NCBI GenBank assembly: GCA_015680685.1
Contig: MNCI01009276.1
Location: forward strand, 160,501 to 224,500
Direction of reading: 5' to 3'
DNA: 64,000 nucleotides
Source: Gnetum montanum
Lineage: Eukaryota > Streptophyta > Gnetopsida > Gnetales > Gnetaceae
Shown: in pieces, positions 1 through 11,028 of the stretch
How the letters are laid out: each line of letters begins with the position of its first letter
How positions within the stretch are numbered: position 1 is the stretch's first letter
Notes under the pieces: model-generated
Told to the model about the DNA's origin: nothing
Databases searched by the model: none
Seen by the model: only the letters and a program-made list of their open reading frames with translations
Program-made: the position numbers and the translations under genes

Positions 1-1590
1 GAGACTAGACATGAATAATATCCCACGATTTGAGGGGGGATACAACGCTGATCCGCAGAACCACTTATAGGCATTTCATGATGCCTGCACCTTACAGAAC
101 ATTGAAAATGAGTGGCAAAAGTTAAAGTTATTTCCAAGGACACTCATAAAAGAAGCAAAAAGCTAGTACCAGTCCTTAGAGCCAGAATCCATTCGAAGAT
201 GGAGTACGATGCTAGAACTATTTAACGATAAATATCAAATGTACTCCTGAGTGTCCAACTTGTGAAAGCAGATCCAAGGATGGAAGTAGGGAAATCAAAA
301 ACCCTCAGATGCTACCATTGGCTAATATTATGCATTGTTACATCGTTGCCCGGGCCATGGTTATGCACAACGAGACCAACTACGCCATCTCATAGATGGA
401 CTAAGACATGAAACTAGGAGAACCCTTGGAACATATGCCCAAGGGAGATTATTAGAGCTTAGGTTTCATGAGGTTCATAGATTGTTGGAGCAAGTAGCTA
501 AGGAAGAAGGAGAGTTACATAAGAGAGAAAGTGTGGAAGAGTATAACCACAATCCTTTCCTCCGAAAGAGGGGAGTGAGATTCTGTGAGGAGGAGGATGA
601 GTCAGCACTTGAAGAGTTGGTGAATAGGAAAACCTTACCGCTTCAAAAATTAACAACAGAAGTGTTGGCCAAGGTAGATCAAATGTGGGACTCCTTAGAT
701 AGTAGATTTGGAACTTTTCTAAAAATCGTAGAAGATTCTAAGAAGCGAAGTAGTGATCATGATAAGAAAAAGAAGAGGGATTTGGACCATGCATGTAACA
801 AAGGTAAGGGTAAAATGGCTATCACTGAAGAGGTTGTGGATTCTGATACAGACAATGATGGTGGATGTGAGATATGCCAGTATGACCATCCTAAGGGATG
901 TTGCCCAATAATCTCACATCGGCAAGAGTCTGGGGTGTATGCACTTAACCCACGACTCAACAAACGGCAAGCACCCCGAAGGTTACCTTATCCCCAAGGT
1001 AACCCAAGGTAGTTTCACCAATCCTTAACATATTATCCAAGTGGAACTCCACCAAAACCTATTGATCAACACTAGTAGTGGCAATACCCACAGTCATGGG
1101 GGATGCCACCGCCAAGGCAATAATACCCTTACCGGCAACCAGATCCATATGGCTACTACGTGCAGTTGCCAATCTCTCCAAGTTACTCTATTGGTCACAT
1201 GACCCCACAACGTCACTACCAAGCTTGGGAGTACTGTAGGACTCCTCTTGGAAGAGACACACCACATCCATACCATCCTCCAAACCCATCTACGACTCTT
1301 ACACCAATAGCTCCACTACCACCTGCTCCAACAATGCAAGGGGTATTCCCCACTCAACCGCAACAACCCAATGTCACGAGGGCTTCGAATCCTCAAACCG
1401 TAGTTGGTTTTGATAATCTTATGCTGAAAAGACCTTTCTTCAGAACCAACAATTCAACTAAGCCCTCACCATCACAAGCCGTTGAACATCTAAACACCTG
1501 CATACCAAATAAAGTTTTGGGACCTGCTTCAACCCAAAAATCGAGCTTAATGCACACTATTATGTTAACACATGCCATTACTGACTGGAT
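1..1590 (+). pseudogene. gag: Element A gag (capsid/nucleocapsid) pseudogene, 5' truncated
   Basis: Gag would form the cytoplasmic virus-like particle that packages element RNA. The window opens inside the capsid core. Stretches such as IPRFEGGYNADPQNHL and IENEWQKLKLFP match the retrotransposon gag cores of B, C and D in this window, including the conserved QIQGWK segment. The longest open piece is 335-1012. It ends with a charged Lys-rich linker and a zinc knuckle CEICQYDHPKGCC at 866-904. Downstream, 1020-1590 is Pro/Gln-rich, as in the gag tails of C and D. Several in-frame stops lie in the first 330 bases and the frame shifts after 1012, so no intact product is possible. The family call is firm; the gag/protease boundary is approximate. 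Confidence 0.8.
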
Positions 1591-1599
1591 TAAGATGGG

Positions 1600-4080
1600 C
1601 CACCTTCCCAAGAAATTATCTAATCCTAGAAGTCCTCTAATCTACCTCCAAGTTGCTGGGAATGAACCATGTAAAGATCTTCTAGACTCAGGTTCTGGAG
1701 TCAACTTAATATCATAGGAGATGTACAAAGCCTGGAACCTACCTCCACTAAGGAAGAGTAATATTCCACTAGAGCTGGCCAACTAGTCCATCACTGTCCC
1801 TTTGGGACTAGTGGAGGACATTGTTATCACTGTGAGTGGTTGGTCATATCCAGCTGATTTCCTAGTGATACAAGTAAACAATGGTAAGGGGGACTTCCCA
1901 ATAATAATGGGAAGAGCATGGCTAAGCACTATAGATGCATGCCTAGGAATTCGTGATCTTTCCCTGAAAATATCCAAGAAGAACACTTTTGGAAAGATCG
2001 AGAAGAAGAAAGTTCCATGCATCACATACAGTGACACAGGGTGCCATTACGTGTAGAAATTATGGGTTATGTGAAGTTTAGCATTGCCTGCATGCGATTG
2101 GTGTGCACAAGAAATTAATATACAAAGGTGCCTATATGAAACAACCACATGACAAGAGGACACCTAGTGGCTGATGGTTGATCAAGAGAGCAACTCGATA
2201 ACATGCATGGAATTAACTGAGGGAATAACTAGTGCTTACATTGGAAGCATAGACACACTTGAGCAAGTCCGTTGCCAACTTCCAAACCTTAGCCTCAAAA
2301 AAATCAACTGGGGAAAGTTGAAAATTCTTGAGAGATTTAAACAAGAGCCCCTTGATTTGAAACCATTGCCCACCCGTCTAGAGTATATGACCCTCGAAAA
2401 TGGAAAATTGGTGATCATCAATGCAAAACTTGTTCCCAAACAAAAAGAAAGACTGCTAAAAGTGATAAATAAGTGGTCAGAAGCCTTTGCCTGGTTATAC
2501 CCCCAGTTAACTGGAATAAACCCTAGGATATGCCAGCATAGGATTTACATGGACCCCTCCATGAAACCTCGAAAACAACCACAAAGGTGATTGAACCCAA
2601 AATTGAAACAAATAGTAAAAGAAGAGATAGAATAGCTTCTTAAGGCTGGGTTCATAAATCCCATTACTAATAGTGAATGGGTTAGTCCTCTAGTGATCAT
2701 GCCTAAGAAGGGACACAAGTGGAGGGTGTGTATAGATTTTAGGCTGCTAAACATGGCAACATTCAAGGATCATTTCCCATTGCCATTCGTTGACCAAGTC
2801 TTAGACACTATAGTAGGGCATCGCTATTATAGTTTTCTGGATGGGTATAGTGGATATAACCAAATACGTATAACAACAAAAGATCAAGCCAAAACAATGT
2901 TCACCAGTCCTTGGGGAACATTTGCATATAAATAAATGCCATTTGGCTTGTGCAATGCTCCCACCACGTTTCAACATTTAGTTCTAAGCATATTCCAATA
3001 GTAGATAGGGGATAGTGTAGAAGTCTTCATGGATGACTTCTCCACTTATGGAACAAGCTTTGATCAAGCCCTGGACTGATTAGAGCAAGTGCTAAAACAA
3101 TGTGTAGAAACCAACTTAAGGCTCAACTGGCAGAAAAGCCATTTGATAGTCCAAGAGGGCATCGTACTTAGGCATAAGATTTCACATTCAGGAATAGAGG
3201 TAGACCCAGATAAAGTTAGGATCATCCAAGGAATCACCCGATAACCAAAAACTGTGAAAGATATTTAATCATTCCTTGGACACACTGGCTACTATCGGAG
3301 ATTCATTGAGAACTTCTCCAAGATTTCCAAATCATTGGTAGAACTAACGAATAAGGATGCATAATTTGAATGGACCAGGGAATGTGAACGAGAATTCCAA
3401 ACTCTAAAACAAAGGCTTGTACAAACTCTCATTCTACAAGCCTCTGACTGGTCCAAACCGTCCCATATAATGACTGATGCATCCAATTATGCCTTAGGAG
3501 CCGTACTTACATAGTTAGATGACCAAAAACGCCCTTATTACATCCACTATACAAGTAAGAGTATCGTCGGTGCACAACTTAACTACACAACTATAGAAAA
3601 GGAATTAATGGTTGTACTGTTTACACTGGAAAAGTTTAGGCACTATGTGTTAGGCTACAAAGTGTACATTCATACAGATTATAGAGAAATTAGGTTCCTC
3701 ATGAACAAACCAATGGTTAGCCCTCGTATTATATGTTGGCTGGTAATCCTATAGGAGTTCGATCTAATAATGATAGATCGAAAGGACATTGAGAACGTAG
3801 TTTCAGATCACTTATCTCGATTGCACTGGGATAGCAAAGAGGATGAATACACCATATCCGATCATTTTCCAAACAAAGCCTTCTTTGTCGGTGTAGTGAA
3901 TAACCAACCCATGGGAACAAATTGGTATAGTAGCATTCTAACCTTTCTCCTTTTCCAACAAACACCACAGGAGCTAAAATTTAGAAAGAAACAATAGTTT
4001 CTCCACAGAGCCAAGTATTTCATGGAGATCAATAGACAACTTTACAAAGTCTGTCTTGATGGCTTGGTTCGATGGTGCAT
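1600..4080 (+). pseudogene. pol: Element A pol remnant: protease, RT, RNase H; integrase lost
   Basis: Aspartic protease is recognised by LLDSGSGVNLIS near 1678-1713, followed by a stop. RT covers about 2600-3260, with the fingers motif KWRVCIDFRLLN, the palm segment YSFLDGYSGYNQ, and the active site FMDDF at 3026-3040. FMDD in place of YVDD, and the following NLRLNWQKSHL segment, are typical of Athila elements. RNase H follows, with the acidic residues in TDAS (about 3473), EKEL, HTDY and VSDHLSR still visible up to about 3820. Coding similarity stops just after LDGLVRWC near 4077, where the integrase zinc finger should begin. At least a dozen stops and several frame changes are present. The enzyme set would have copied element RNA to DNA inside the Gag particle. 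Confidence 0.82.
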
Positions 4081-5274
4081 GCACTAGTTATGGAACTAAA
4101 AAAAAAGTTCCCTCTAACTAAGGCCCTTCCTCGCTTCCTACCTTCTCCTTTTGCGTTTCATTGGAATGGTGGTGACTATTTTGGGGAGACATTCTTGTTA
4201 CTTCAAGTGTATGGGTGGGCCAAATTTATTAATGTGAAGTCATTGGATGTGGATTGTTTGAGGCTAGGTTTGGAATGGGATCTACTAAGTTACATTAACC
4301 ATTAACACATAAGATGTTGTACACCACCTTATTCTTGAGACTCCATTCCATTCTCTTCTTGCCATCCTTCTTTCTCCATTTTTCACCTCATTGTCAGTTG
4401 TATTAGTAGTCCATATCTTGGTTGATGCATTGTTTTCTTTTTGGTAAACTCTTGTGGTTAAGACTTTAGCTCTTGTCTCCAAATAACATTCCTAGAGCCT
4501 ACGAACTCTTTGAATGTGGGATTGTCAGGGCATTAAGGGCATGAGCCTACTTTGGGGAGGACCCACTAGCATTCTTATTTGGTGCATTCGTTAATTTCTT
4601 TCCCTTAAACATTTCAGTGATTACCATTTATTTTGTTCATTTCCATCTTTGACATCCATTTTATTGGTGTGGCCGTTGTTTCTTTTTCTCCATCTTTCTT
4701 ATTCCTTATCTTTTTCCATTCTATCGCTACCAGAGGTTTGCTCTCAGTCATGGGGGTCCTGGTCCAATTTTTTTGATTTTCTCCTAATCCCTACACCTTA
4801 GGTAGCCACCAGTATTATATCTCCAGATCTGCATTAGCCATATCACAACTCAGCCAATGGACCTTACACTGAGGCAAGGTATTAACTACATGGTGATTCA
4901 TTTACCCTTGCTAATATCAGATTGTGTTGTGTGTGCATATGACAATCATACAACAATAGATTGGACCTAGAGGAAACACTTGGAATGGACTAGTGTTGAA
5001 GTGGTTATGCAAGGAATGATATTGATGGTGCGCTTATGGATGAACAATGAAAAGTACAATCGTGGCATCAGCAGCAACAGACTTCTTCTTTCTTCTTTTC
5101 TCTCTCTCTTCTCTCTTCTCTCTCAGCTTCCAAATAAGGCTAGATGTCAAATGTGTATAGTGTTCACTCTTGTTGTCATGAACACTAAATTTTGCCATGT
5201 ATTGTAATGATAATCCATTCACATGTCACCCCATTCACCATTAGTATCATTCAAGTCAATAATCCCATACCTTC
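4081..5274 (+). other. Element A non-coding 3' region
   Basis: I see no supportable gene here. The start (about 4107-4145, CCCTCTAACTAAGGCCC) matches the 3' region of element B on the other strand near 37870-37905. The block at 4525-4568, around CCTACTTTGGGGAGGACCCA, is shared with B (37441-37480, minus) and C (about 59553-59592). A pyrimidine tract rich in CTCTT lies at 5085-5125. The last bases before the N run (AGTCAATAATCCCATACCT) match D at 57656-57674, which in D lies about 75 bases before the polypurine tract. The tract and LTR start of A are therefore expected inside the gap. Confidence 0.6.
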
Positions 5275-5633
5275 NNNNNNNNNNNNNNNNNNNNNNNNNN
5301 NNNNNNNNNNNNNNNNNNNNNNNNNNNNNNNNNNNNNNNNNNNNNNNNNNNNNNNNNNNNNNNNNNNNNNNNNNNNNNNNNNNNNNNNNNNNNNNNNNNN
5401 NNNNNNNNNNNNNNNNNNNNNNNNNNNNNNNNNNNNNNNNNNNNNNNNNNNNNNNNNNNNNNNNNNNNNNNNNNNNNNNNNNNNNNNNNNNNNNNNNNNN
5501 NNNNNNNNNNNNNNNNNNNNNNNNNNNNNNNNNNNNNNNNNNNNNNNNNNNNNNNNNNNNNNNNNNNNNNNNNNNNNNNNNNNNNNNNNNNNNNNNNNNN
5601 NNNNNNNNNNNNNNNNNNNNNNNNNNNNNNNNN
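5275..5633. other. Assembly gap (359 N)
   Basis: This is a run of 359 Ns. Flanking sequence shows it hides the polypurine tract and the 5' half of the 3' LTR of element A. Open frames crossing it are meaningless. Confidence 0.99.
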
Positions 5634-6009
5634 CTTGGTAACCCAGTAACGAATAGCGTTTGGTAATCTCAGTAGCATTGCACTGGTTCAGGGTGTGTAC
5701 GGCAAGTGGGAACGGAGACTGATGCTAGGACGAGTAGAACTTAGTTAGCGAATAGTTAGTCACTTAGTCTCTTCACCCTTCCCTCTTAGCATAAGGTGTT
5801 AAAAAGATAAAAGATATAAAAATCATATACCTTAGACTTACTTAACCATACAACCGTGACAATACAAGTAAGTCTAGGAAGACAATGATTGATTAACCTT
5901 AAGTGTTCCATTAGGGCACATAAACACTTAGTCCTTGGAGTTCAATCGGATTGCGCATGAGACGCTCGTATTTGTATGGTTGAGTGTAGGGGTACCTCGC
6001 CACTCATCA
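5634..6009 (+). repeat. Element A 3' LTR, 3' part
   Basis: The segment begins CTTGGTAACCCAGTAACG and ends GCCACTCATCA. It aligns along its length with the 3' half of the element E LTR (63437-63826), including the pair of CTTGGTAA/TTTGGTAA repeats, ACCATACAACCGTGACA, and the TTGAGTGTAGGGGTACC tail. A and E therefore belong to one LTR subfamily, different from B, C and D. Confidence 0.85.
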
Positions 6010-6404
6010 ATAGTCATAACTATAGGTAACTCTAATTGTAATCACTAGTATATTAATTCAAGTGCTTCATATATATTTACACCAAGAAGAGAATGATTTT
6101 TTGAATACCATGAAGTTATGTCTACTCCTATTTTATTGGGAATGATTAAACATGTACTGTTAAAGGCTATGATAAAGTCAAGTTGTCTTGTAATGGTAGA
6201 ATAATTATAATTACCAAGGTATATCATGTCCCTAAGCTCATCAAAAACTTATTATCTATGGTTGATTTTAATGATTTTCACTTTTTTTTATTATTTGAAA
6301 ATAAGAAATATAGATTTTTTCTAGAAAAATTCATCATAGCCACTAGATATAGAGAAGGAAGTGGGAGACTATACCAACTAGATAATTTTATAGTGGCTAA
6401 TTAG
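6010..6404 (+). pseudogene. Element G (Ty1/copia) part 1: protease to pre-integrase region
   Basis: This is the first surviving piece of an old copia polyprotein that hosts elements A, J/K and H. Around 6053-6090 the frame reads NSSASYIFTPRRE, the copia protease region in which the catalytic DSGAS has become NSSAS. From 6180 the protein contains VYHVPKLIKNLLS, the conserved copia stretch before the GAG-pre-integrase domain, and it ends at LYQLDNFIVAN. The frame resumes as ANKFIFT at about 11029 after the J/K insertion. The 5' LTR and gag of G lie left of the window because A is inserted at 6010. Stops and frameshifts make it inactive. Confidence 0.8.
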
Positions 6405-7370
6405 TGTAGGGACACCTCTTCTGATCCCCTTGTTCTACCATACATACTATGTGTCTTTTTGTGTTGATTTTTTTTGGGATGATTCTTGGATGTTTTGGCA
6501 TGTTTGAAGGTGTTTTGGCCCATTTTGATGAGTTTAGGAGGTTCCATGATCTATGGGGACTTGTTGGAAGGCATCTGAAGGCTTCTGACATCAAAATGAG
6601 CACTTTTATTTTTGGCACCTTCAAAAGAGATGTCTCCCCAAATATGTCTCCCTTGAAGAGTAGACATCTACCAAAATAGTAGGCATCTCTCCCAAAAGTA
6701 GAGTTTTCATAGTAGATGTCCCAAAAAACCTAGAGATGACCTAGACACATGGGGAAATTTTAAAAAATTCCTGTTCCAATTTGGAAAACAATCAAAGCAA
6801 GATGTAAATAGCCAAAGTAAGATGAAAAAAAATTGGGAAGAGGGTGAGAAGACTTGGAAAACATTTGGAGAACATCAAGTTGAGTTGATGAAAGGTTTCT
6901 CGGATTTTTACCCTATAGTTGCTTATAAATATTGATGTAATTCACCATTGTTAGTGTCGCAATGCCAAGGACCAAAGTGAAAACACTAAAGGCCAAATAT
7001 TCCAACAAAGGACAAGAGAGAGAGCTCTTGAGGGAAAATAGCTTGTGCAAGGAAGTTGAGTAAAAGGCAAGGGAGAGCACTTGAGAGAGGTTAGGAGAAT
7101 TTCTTATAAGTGTCTTGTCTTGAGCTTGGGCTCCATTGTGATCAATTTAGGATCAAGGTAGAATAAGTGTGGCTTCTAAGATCCTTGGAAAAGTTGTGAG
7201 TTGAGCTTGGCTCCTCATCTTTGATGTATTTTCTATGTATTTTAAGAATTATCTTAATATAAAGGAGATTCTCTCTATTTTATTGTGTTATTCTTATTTT
7301 CTAAGGTAGATTTGCTTGGAAGTTGTGGATTAGATCCTATTATGGTCTATCAAGGTGCAACACCCCTACA
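6405..7370 (+). repeat. Element J 5' LTR
   Basis: The LTR runs from TGTAGGGACACC to CAACACCCCTACA. It contains a cluster of AGATGTCTC/GACATCT motifs at about 6627-6720, a TATA-like TTATAAATATTGATG near 6925, and repeated GAGAGCA/CTTGAG stretches further on. The same layout recurs at 9084-10057. Confidence 0.85.
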
Positions 7371-7376
7371 CCAGAT

Positions 7377-7388
7377 TGGTATCAAAGT
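7377..7388 (+). promoter_or_regulatory. Element J primer-binding site (tRNA-iMet type)
   Basis: TGGTATCAAAGT lies six bases after the LTR end. The usual plant initiator-Met site is TGGTATCAGAGC, so this differs by transitions only. Confidence 0.75.
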
Positions 7389-7434
7389 GAAGGCTTAGAA
7401 GAATCCACACATCCATAAGAGTTGGAAGATAGAT

Positions 7435-7713
7435 ATGGCTTCAAAGAAGAAGACATATCAAGAGCTTAGACAAGAGCTTCAAGAGTTTAAAGACTCCTTC
7501 AAATATTTTAAGGCTAAAATGCAAGAAGTGCTTCCCAAAGTAAAGGTCCACAAGAACTATGATTTTGAAGAAACTTTAGAAAGGAATATGGAGAATTTCA
7601 AGACTAACATGGAAAATATTTTGAGAATTAATAGAATATCTTCTAGCCATCAAGAAAAAAAGGAAGATGAAGGGTTTGATGAAGTAGAGATCAATGAGAA
7701 AATGAGTTCTTAA
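7435..7713 (+). CDS. Element J ORF a: short coiled-coil protein, unrecognised
   Basis: This 92-residue open frame starts 47 bases after the primer site with MASKKKTYQELRQELQEF. It is very rich in Lys and Glu, is predicted helical by eye, and ends with an acidic tail (KKEDEGFDEVEINEKMSS). Its position is that of a gag N-terminus. Its opening loosely resembles the gag start of element H (MFPKKKTIQALSRDTDDM), which has the same type of primer site. I infer a gag-leader remnant; no capsid core follows. It may be a chance-preserved frame. Confidence 0.4.
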   Translation: MASKKKTYQELRQELQEFKDSFKYFKAKMQEVLPKVKVHKNYDFEETLERNMENFKTNMENILRINRISSSHQEKKEDEGFDEVEINEKMSS

Positions 7714-9083
7714 GTATCTCTTATTGAGCAAAGTAGTGCTCAATACTCAAGGATTTCAAGGGGGAACCAAGAGCTTCATAAAAGGGACCAATAGATCTTC
7801 AAAGTCCAAAATGTTGTATGCTGTTGATCAAGAATAGTTCCTAAATCGTGAGTCATGGGAGGTGAAGGATCAAAGCCAAGAGAGTGGAAAAGATCAAGGA
7901 ACTTCTTCAAGGAGGATCAAGGGTAGCACTAGAAGGTATGATACTCATTCTTTTTGCAATTTTTCTACATCTTGTGGCAAGGGAATGGAGATTCTAAGTC
8001 GAGTTAAGACTATCTTATGGAGAGAAGTGAGTCTTCTAACTAAGGTATGTGGAAGAATGACTACTATGATGATGTTTTTGATGCATATGATGTTAAATCC
8101 ATGGAGGAGAGTTCACCTTTTGATTTAGTACCTCCAAAGTGGGATGAAAAGCTTATTGATGATTCCTTTGAAGAGGAGAAGCTATTGGAATTGGGAACTC
8201 CTATTTGGAATCTTGAACCTTTGAGATTTGATTAGATTGGGCAGCCACATATTGAAGATCAAGTTGAACTAAAGATGGATGGGAGAAGCTATTGAAAGGT
8301 AAGTAATAGTGAGCGTGACCTTGTTGATGGTAGTAATGTCTCCATGTTAAAGCTAGTGTGATGGATGCTAGTTTTTCACTTCAGCTTGGTAGTGATTTGT
8401 TTAATGGTAATGATGAGCATCATGATCATTGTGGTGATTGTGATGGGATTGAAAGTCATGTTGTGACTTTTCATGCCATTGTTAATGAGAGGAATAATAG
8501 TAATGATAATTTATTTCATGATGATGGCTATTGGAATAGTCATTGTGAGAAGGTCATTATTGATATAAGTGAAGACATTGATGATGATATGATTTTCTAG
8601 AATTTTGAGATGTTTTCTATTGATTATAGCAATGATAAATTTGTGACGTGTGTTGATGGATTTGACTATCTTTGTTGTAAAATGGAAGTGCATCATGAAG
8701 GAAGTTTACATGGTGGTGATGAAAGGAAGCTAAGTGGTAGTCTTCCAAATACCAAGAAGAAGAAGGTGAAGGAGAAAGAAAAGGAGCAAAGAAAGGATGT
8801 TGGATTAAGAAATCCTAATCCTTTTTATATTTTTTGCAAGTTTTTGAGTCATCATGGGGATGCAAGGAAAGCATTCCAAGGAGATGATCAGATGAAGGAA
8901 GAATAGTAGGGCATGAGGACAAGCCCCATGAACAAGGGAAGCTCAAAACAAAAACCTCCAATGATATTTATTCTCATGTTTGTAATGCATGGAGTCATGA
9001 TTATTGTTATGGCCTTGAGTCATGGGGGCATGGTGCCTTCCAACTTATGAAAGGTCATGAAGCTTTAAGTGTGGGAGAGCTGG
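7714..9083 (+). other. Element J internal region with short acidic ORF remnants
   Basis: Open pieces at 7862-8128, 8047-8235, 8358-8600 and 8610-8906 overlap in different frames and look like one longer acidic reading frame broken by stops. One piece reads DAYDVKSMEESSPFDLVPPKWDEK. Another is full of Asp, Asn and His (NGNDEHHDHCGDCDG). A Lys/Glu-rich run, KKKKVKEKEKEQRK, follows near 8755. None shows an RT, protease or integrase motif and I do not recognise the family. The region ends at a polypurine tract, AAGTGTGGGAGAGCTGG (9067-9083). Confidence 0.45.
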
Positions 9084-10057
9084 TGTAGGAACACCTCTTC
9101 TGATCCCCTTGTTCTACACAACATACTATGTGTCGTTTTGTGTTGATTTTGTTGGGAATGATTCTTGGATGTTTTGGCATGTTTGAAGGTGTTTTTGGCT
9201 CATTTTGATGAGTTTATGAGGTTCCAAGATCTATGGGAACTTGTTGGGAGGTAGCTAGAGGCTCCCAACATCAAATGAACACTTTTATTTTTGGCACCTT
9301 CAGAAGAGACATCTTCCCAAAGATGTCTTTCTTGAAGATTAGACGTTTACCAAAAATAATAGACATATCTCCCAAAAGTAGGGCTTTCATAGTTGATATC
9401 CTAGCAAATCTAGAGATGACCCAAACACATGGGAAAACTTCCATAAATGCCCAATCGAATTCAGGAAATAGTCAAAGCAAGATGAAAACAACCAAAGCAA
9501 GATGGAAACAGCCAAGGAAAAGGTGAGAAGACTTGGGAAACAATTGGAGAACATCAAGTTGAGTTGAGAAAAGGTTTCTAAGATTTCTACCTTTTGGTTG
9601 CTTATAAATATTGATGTAATTCACCATTGTTAGTGCTGCAGTGCCAAGTGCCATAGTGCCAAGGGCCAAAGTACAAACTCTAAAGGCCAAACATCCCTAT
9701 AGATGAGGGAGCTCTTAAGGAAAGAGAGCTTGTGCAAGGAAGTTGAGTAAAAGGAAAGGGAGAGCACTTGAGAGAGGTTAATAGAATTTCTTATAAGTTT
9801 CTTATCTTGAGCTTTGGCTCCATTATGAGTAATTGAGGATTAACATAGGACAAGTATGATCTCCAAGATCCTTGGGAAATTTGTGAGTTGAGCTTGGCTC
9901 CTCATCTTTGATGTATTTTCTATGCATTTTGAGAATTATCTTAATATAAGCAAGATTTTCTCTATTTTATAATGTTATTCTTATTTTCTAAGCTAGATCT
10001 ACTTGGAAGTTGTGGATTGGGTCCTATTGTGGTCTATCAAGATGCAACACCCCTACA
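9084..10057 (+). repeat. Element J 3' LTR
   Basis: The LTR runs from TGTAGGAACACC to CACCCCTACA. It matches 6405-7370 along its length with scattered substitutions and small indels, indicating an old insertion. Confidence 0.85.
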
Positions 10058-10069
10058 CTAGATAGTTGG

Positions 10070-11028
10070 TGTATGAACACCTATTCCAATCCCCTTATTC
10101 TACCCTACATACTGTGTGTCTTTTTGTGTTGATTTTGTTGGGGATGATTCTTGGATGTTTTGGCATGTTTGAAGGTGTTTTAGCTCATTTTGATAAGTTT
10201 AGGAGGTTCCAAGGTCTATGGGGACTTGTTGGGAGGCATCCAAAGGCTCCTCGCATTAAAATGAGTACTTTTATTTTTGGCACCTTCAAAAGAGACGTCT
10301 TCCCAAAGACGTCTCCCAGTCCATAGAAGACATCTACCAAAAATAGTAGACATCTCTTCCAAGAGTAGGGTTTTCATGGAAGATGTCCCCTTAGAAAGAT
10401 AAATGTCTCCTTAAAGATGTCTACCCTAAAGTGTAGATGTCTCCAGTCTAGAGAAGATGTCTCTCAAAAATAGTAGATGGCTCTCCTGAGAACATAGCTC
10501 TCAAAAGAGATGTCTACATGAAACAAGAGATGTTTATGTCAGCAAAGAAGAAAAGATCTGATGTGGCATTTCAATTGGGAAGCATCCAAAAGACTCCAAT
10601 TCTATGTGGGAAACATCTAGGAAGGAAAATAGAAAGCTTCCTAGGGTTTTGAATCATTATAATTATGTATGCCTTCATCCATGAGAGGAGGAGGGTTGGT
10701 ATGCAAGGAGAATTGGGCAAGAGAGATTGGGTGAGCACATTGGGTGAGTGTAATAGATGATTATAGCTCCAAGATTAGCTTATGGTGTATTGATCTATGT
10801 TTTCGATTCTCTTGTATCTCACTTGTGAGTTGGGATCTCAGTCCTAGGTTGTGGGAGATATTTCTCTTAGTTGTGTCTTACATTAAGAACAACCATTGTG
10901 TGATTGTAGAGCGTCATGCTTTGCAATATCGTTTGAGTGTAATAGGTTTTGGGATGGTTGTGGGTTGTGTGAACCCTATTGAATTCTTTGAATAATTTAA
11001 TGAAGATAGCTAGTTTTCTTATTTTCTA
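10070..11028 (+). repeat. LTR K: third, divergent LTR next to element J
   Basis: The segment starts TGTATGAACACC and follows the J LTR closely to about 10380. It then departs, with an expanded series of GATGTCTC/GACATCT motifs (10280-10520) and a different downstream part that includes GCTTCCTAGGGTTTTGAATC. It ends near TTCTTATTTTCTA, a string also found close to the end of the J LTRs, and lacks the CCCTACA terminus. The copia host frame resumes at about 11029. Only 12 bases (10058-10069) separate it from J: CTAGAT matches the leader after a 5' LTR and AGTTGG matches the end of the polypurine tract. This suggests a tandem copy whose internal DNA was lost. Confidence 0.65.

Larger units (their letters stand above)
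1..6009 (+). mobile_element. Element A: Athila-like Ty3 LTR retrotransposon, 5' end outside window
   Basis: This is a decayed Ty3-type retrotransposon read left to right as gag, protease, reverse transcriptase and RNase H, then a non-coding 3' region and a 3' LTR that is partly hidden by Ns. Athila affinity rests on the FMDDF form of the RT active site, a CX2CX3HX4C gag knuckle, and an LTR that resembles those of elements nearby with tRNA-Asp primer sites. The LTR ends in ACTCATCA at 6009 and is followed by ATAGT, so an ATAGT duplication is predicted just upstream of the element, outside the window. Immediately after 6009 the sequence is copia protease-region coding, which shows that A landed inside element G. 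Integrase is missing. Many stops make it inactive. Confidence 0.85.
6405..10057 (+). mobile_element. Element J: pol-less iMet-primed LTR retrotransposon
   Basis: Two direct LTRs (6405-7370 and 9084-10057) flank 1.7 kb of internal DNA. The LTRs start TGTAGGRACACC and end CACCCCTACA. A primer site TGGTATCAAAG follows the left LTR, and a purine-rich tract GTGTGGGAGAGCTGG precedes the right one. No protease, RT, RNase H or integrase is recognisable, so J is non-autonomous, similar in design to LARD-type elements. It sits inside element G: the copia frame stops at 6404 and resumes near 11029. A third, related LTR (K) follows after only 12 bases. The target duplication is not clear; ATTAG precedes the left LTR. 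Confidence 0.82.

Noticed and set aside
5192-5678. Open frames across the N run at 5275-5633
   Set aside because: They consist mainly of unknown residues; absence of stops in Ns is meaningless.
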